From Algoriphagus aestuarii (GTDB lineage: Bacteria > Bacteroidota > Bacteroidia > Cytophagales > Cyclobacteriaceae), in the NCBI GenBank assembly GCA_017051695.1, contig JAFIDK010000002.1:558001-622000 (forward strand): 64,000 nt of DNA, written 5' to 3'. This document shows, piece after piece, positions 62,097 to 64,000 of this stretch. The position numbers were made by a program, and so were the translations under genes. Under the pieces are notes generated by a model. That model was not told the DNA's origin. It saw nothing but the letters and a program-made list of their open reading frames with translations, and did not search any database. The first letter of the stretch is position 1; every line of letters starts with the position of its first letter.

Positions 62097-64000
62097 ATGC
62101 AGCGAAAACTTCTTTTTCTGCCTTTCTTATTTATTGCCCTATTCGAACTCCATGCTCAAAGCAGTCTATCTGTGGAGTATATCATGCGAGATCCGAAATG
62201 GATGGGGACTTTTCCTTCTTCAGTAAGATGGGATGATGCCAGCCAACAAATTTATTTTAAGTATAATCCTGAAGAAGATCCTGCAGATTCATTGTATAAA
62301 ATCTCCATTTCTTCTCCTGCAAAAATTGAAAAAGTCCACTGGCCAGAAGAAAAATCACTGAGGAAAAATTCATCCTCATATAATCAGGCAAAGACACATC
62401 AACTTTATTTGGAAGACAAGAAAATCGTTTTAGAAGACTTGTCAAAAAACAGCAAATCCACTGTTTTGGAATGGTTTCAGAACCTATCCAATCCAAATTT
62501 CCTTGCTGATGAAAATCTGATTTCCTTTGTTTCAGATGGAAATATCTATGTGGTAAACCGTACAACCAAAAAAGTTGAAAAAGTAACCAACATCAACTCT
62601 GGCTCTAAGCCTTCAGAAAGAAAATCCAATAATTCACCTGAAAATTTGGATTTTCTGGAAAAAGACAATCTCGATTTATTGCAAGTAGTCAAAGAGCGAA
62701 AAGATGCTCAAAAAGCCAGTAGAGCCTATCGAGAATCAATTACTGAGGAATCAAACGAGGAATTCACCTACTATACGGAAGGCAAAAACCCTGTTAGTCT
62801 TTCTCTTTCTCCGGATGGAAACTATGCGACTTTTGCTTATTATAATAGAGGCTCCAATAAGAATACAAAAGTTCCAGATTATGTGGATGCTTCAGGATAT
62901 ACCACAGATTTAAACGCAAGGTCAAAAGTCGGAAACGAGCCTACCACTGTAGAGATCGGAATATATGATCTCACCCGAGATACTGTCTATTTTATCAATA
63001 CTGCCAATTTACCAGGAATCAAAGATCTTCCTGATTATGTGAAAGACTATCCAGAGAAAACCTGGGAAGAAAAAGAAAGATCAGTGATTCTTTCACAGCC
63101 GTATTTCTCACATGACGGGTCAAAAGCCGTGATCAATATCAGGTCAAATGATAATAAAGACAGATGGATTGCTTTGATTGATCTAAAAACAGGGGAATTG
63201 AAGAACCTGGACAGACAAAGAGATGAAGCCTGGATAGCAGGTCCTGGGATCGGATGGTCTTTTTCCGGAGGCACTATGGGTTGGCTTCCTGACAATCAAC
63301 ATATCTATTTCCAGTCTGAAGAATCAGGGTATTCCCATTTATACATTCTTGATGTAGAAAACGGTAAGAGAACAGTCTTAACATCAGGTAAGTACGAAGT
63401 TTTCGACCCTTTCATTTCCAAAGACCAGAAATCCTGGTATTTCACCAGCTCAGAAGTGGACCCAGGAGAAAGACATTTTTATAAAATGCCATTGATGGGT
63501 GGCAAAATGGAGAAATTAACTTCAATGACAGGTAACAATGAAGTGACTCTTTCTCCAGATGAAAAGAAACTCGCCATTTTATATTCTTACAGCAATAAGC
63601 CAACTGAGCTTTATCTACAGGATAATAAAGTAGGTGCTAAAGCCACCCAATTGACGTCTGGGCAGTCAGAGGAATTTAAATCCTATAACTGGAGAGATCC
63701 GGAAATTGTAAAATTCACTGCCGAGGATGGTGCCCAAGTTCCTGCTAGATTATATACTCCGGATCCTGCCAAAAAGAATGGAGCCGCAGTAATTTTTGTT
63801 CATGGGGCAGGTTATTTACAAAATGTCCATAAATGGTGGAGCAGCTATTTCAGAGAGTACATGTTCCACAACCTTTTGACTGATTTAGGATACACTGTAT
63901 TGGATATTGACTACAGAGCAAGTGCTGGATACGGAAGAGACTGGAGAACAGGAATCTACCGTCATATGGGAGGAAAAGACCTGTCAGATCAGGTAGATGG
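62097..64000 (+). CDS. exported S9 family peptidase (prolyl oligopeptidase/DPP IV-like), 3' end missing
   Basis: Open for 634 codons from the ATG at 62097 to the window edge. A signal peptide ends near LHAQ (about residue 20). The N-terminal beta-propeller has repeats such as VSLSLSPDGNYATFAYY and QPYFSHDGSKAVINIR. The alpha/beta-hydrolase domain starts near residue 555 with PARLYTP, VIFVHGAGYLQNVHKWW and DIDYRASAGYGRDWRTGIYRHMGG. The catalytic Ser, Asp and His lie beyond the window, so activity cannot be judged. It probably trims proline-containing peptides in the periplasm. It begins 26 bp after the Hpt gene and may be co-transcribed. Confidence 0.92.
   Translation, partial: MQRKLLFLPFLFIALFELHAQSSLSVEYIMRDPKWMGTFPSSVRWDDASQQIYFKYNPEEDPADSLYKISISSPAKIEKVHWPEEKSLRKNSSSYNQAKTHQLYLEDKKIVLEDLSKNSKSTVLEWFQNLSNPNFLADENLISFVSDGNIYVVNRTTKKVEKVTNINSGSKPSERKSNNSPENLDFLEKDNLDLLQVVKERKDAQKASRAYRESITEESNEEFTYYTEGKNPVSLSLSPDGNYATFAYYNRGSNKNTKVPDYVDASGYTTDLNARSKVGNEPTTVEIGIYDLTRDTVYFINTANLPGIKDLPDYVKDYPEKTWEEKERSVILSQPYFSHDGSKAVINIRSNDNKDRWIALIDLKTGELKNLDRQRDEAWIAGPGIGWSFSGGTMGWLPDNQHIYFQSEESGYSHLYILDVENGKRTVLTSGKYEVFDPFISKDQKSWYFTSSEVDPGERHFYKMPLMGGKMEKLTSMTGNNEVTLSPDEKKLAILYSYSNKPTELYLQDNKVGAKATQLTSGQSEEFKSYNWRDPEIVKFTAEDGAQVPARLYTPDPAKKNGAAVIFVHGAGYLQNVHKWWSSYFREYMFHNLLTDLGYTVLDIDYRASAGYGRDWRTGIYRHMGGKDLSDQVD

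Noticed and set aside
1-64000. tRNA, rRNA, CRISPR arrays, intact insertion sequences
   Set aside because: Reading the intergenic regions on both strands showed no tRNA arms, no repeat-spacer pattern and no transposase.

Overview
This is a chromosomal window from a Bacteroidota bacterium, most likely order Cytophagales and close to the Cyclobacteriaceae (Algoriphagus-like); the genus is inference. The evidence is AT-rich DNA, starts without strong Shine-Dalgarno sequences, several -7 elements of the Bacteroidota type TAnnTTTG, many lipoproteins, exported twin-arginine Gfo/Idh/MocA oxidoreductases, an OmpA/PD40 protein, a DUF6807 protein, POT and AGCS transporters, and ParE/ParC. No rRNA, tRNA, CRISPR array, prophage or intact insertion sequence was seen. 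Most of the window is ordinary core and metabolic chromosome.

Layout, left half. 0.3-5.5 kb, minus strand: two lipoproteins, then a three-gene exported sugar-oxidation cassette (Gfo/Idh/MocA oxidoreductase, TIM-barrel isomerase/epimerase, DUF6807). 5.8-11.7 kb, plus strand: BASS transporter, acyltransferase, 4-hydroxyphenylpyruvate dioxygenase, and three membrane proteins (DUF502, MscS, YihY/BrkB). 11.7-16.4 kb: a GH2 glycosidase and a phosphohexomutase. 16.5-19.6 kb: an aspartoacylase-like hydrolase with ergothioneine genes egtB and egtD. 19.7-23.2 kb: murB, dCMP deaminase, a DUF4136 lipoprotein, a lone receiver domain, and two tiny genes, one encoding an extremely acidic 58-residue protein. 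23.3-29.2 kb: glycerate kinase with an AGCS symporter, GH20 hexosaminidase, and a second exported Gfo/Idh/MocA enzyme. A 117-bp inverted-repeat element fills the next convergent gap.

Layout, right half. 29.3-34.8 kb, minus strand: OmpA/PD40 protein, deoxyhypusine-synthase-like protein, OmpH-like lipoprotein, histone-deacetylase-like hydrolase, an acidic unknown, and a holin-4-like membrane protein. 35-43.3 kb: acyl-CoA desaturase, an orphan BlaI repressor, a tricorn-like protease, tyrS, and a TetR regulator with an amidohydrolase. 43.5-48.2 kb: POT transporter, pckA, cyclophilin, and an outer-membrane-like protein with a very basic tail. 48.2-54 kb: a membrane protein, parE, parC and trmH run as one minus-strand set. 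54.2-64 kb: sterol-desaturase family protein, lipoprotein, ROK kinase, YkgJ protein, a cysteine-less ArsC/Spx-like protein, CvfB, 3-hydroxybutyryl-CoA dehydrogenase, deoxynucleoside kinase, a tightly overlapping three-gene set of unknown function (including a 51-aa membrane peptide), an Hpt protein, and an S9 peptidase cut by the window edge.

Together the genes fit an aerobic heterotroph that scavenges sugars and peptides. GH2, GH20, the Gfo/Idh/MocA enzymes and the ROK kinase handle sugars; POT, S9, tricorn and the amidohydrolase handle peptides; HPPD degrades tyrosine; PEPCK and glycerate kinase link to gluconeogenesis. I found no clearly new defence or mobile system. The best candidates for undescribed biology are the acidic micro-protein pair at 22.8-23.2 kb, the overlapping operon at 60.2-61.5 kb, the Cys-less ArsC-like protein at 57.4 kb, and the DUF6807 sugar cassette.
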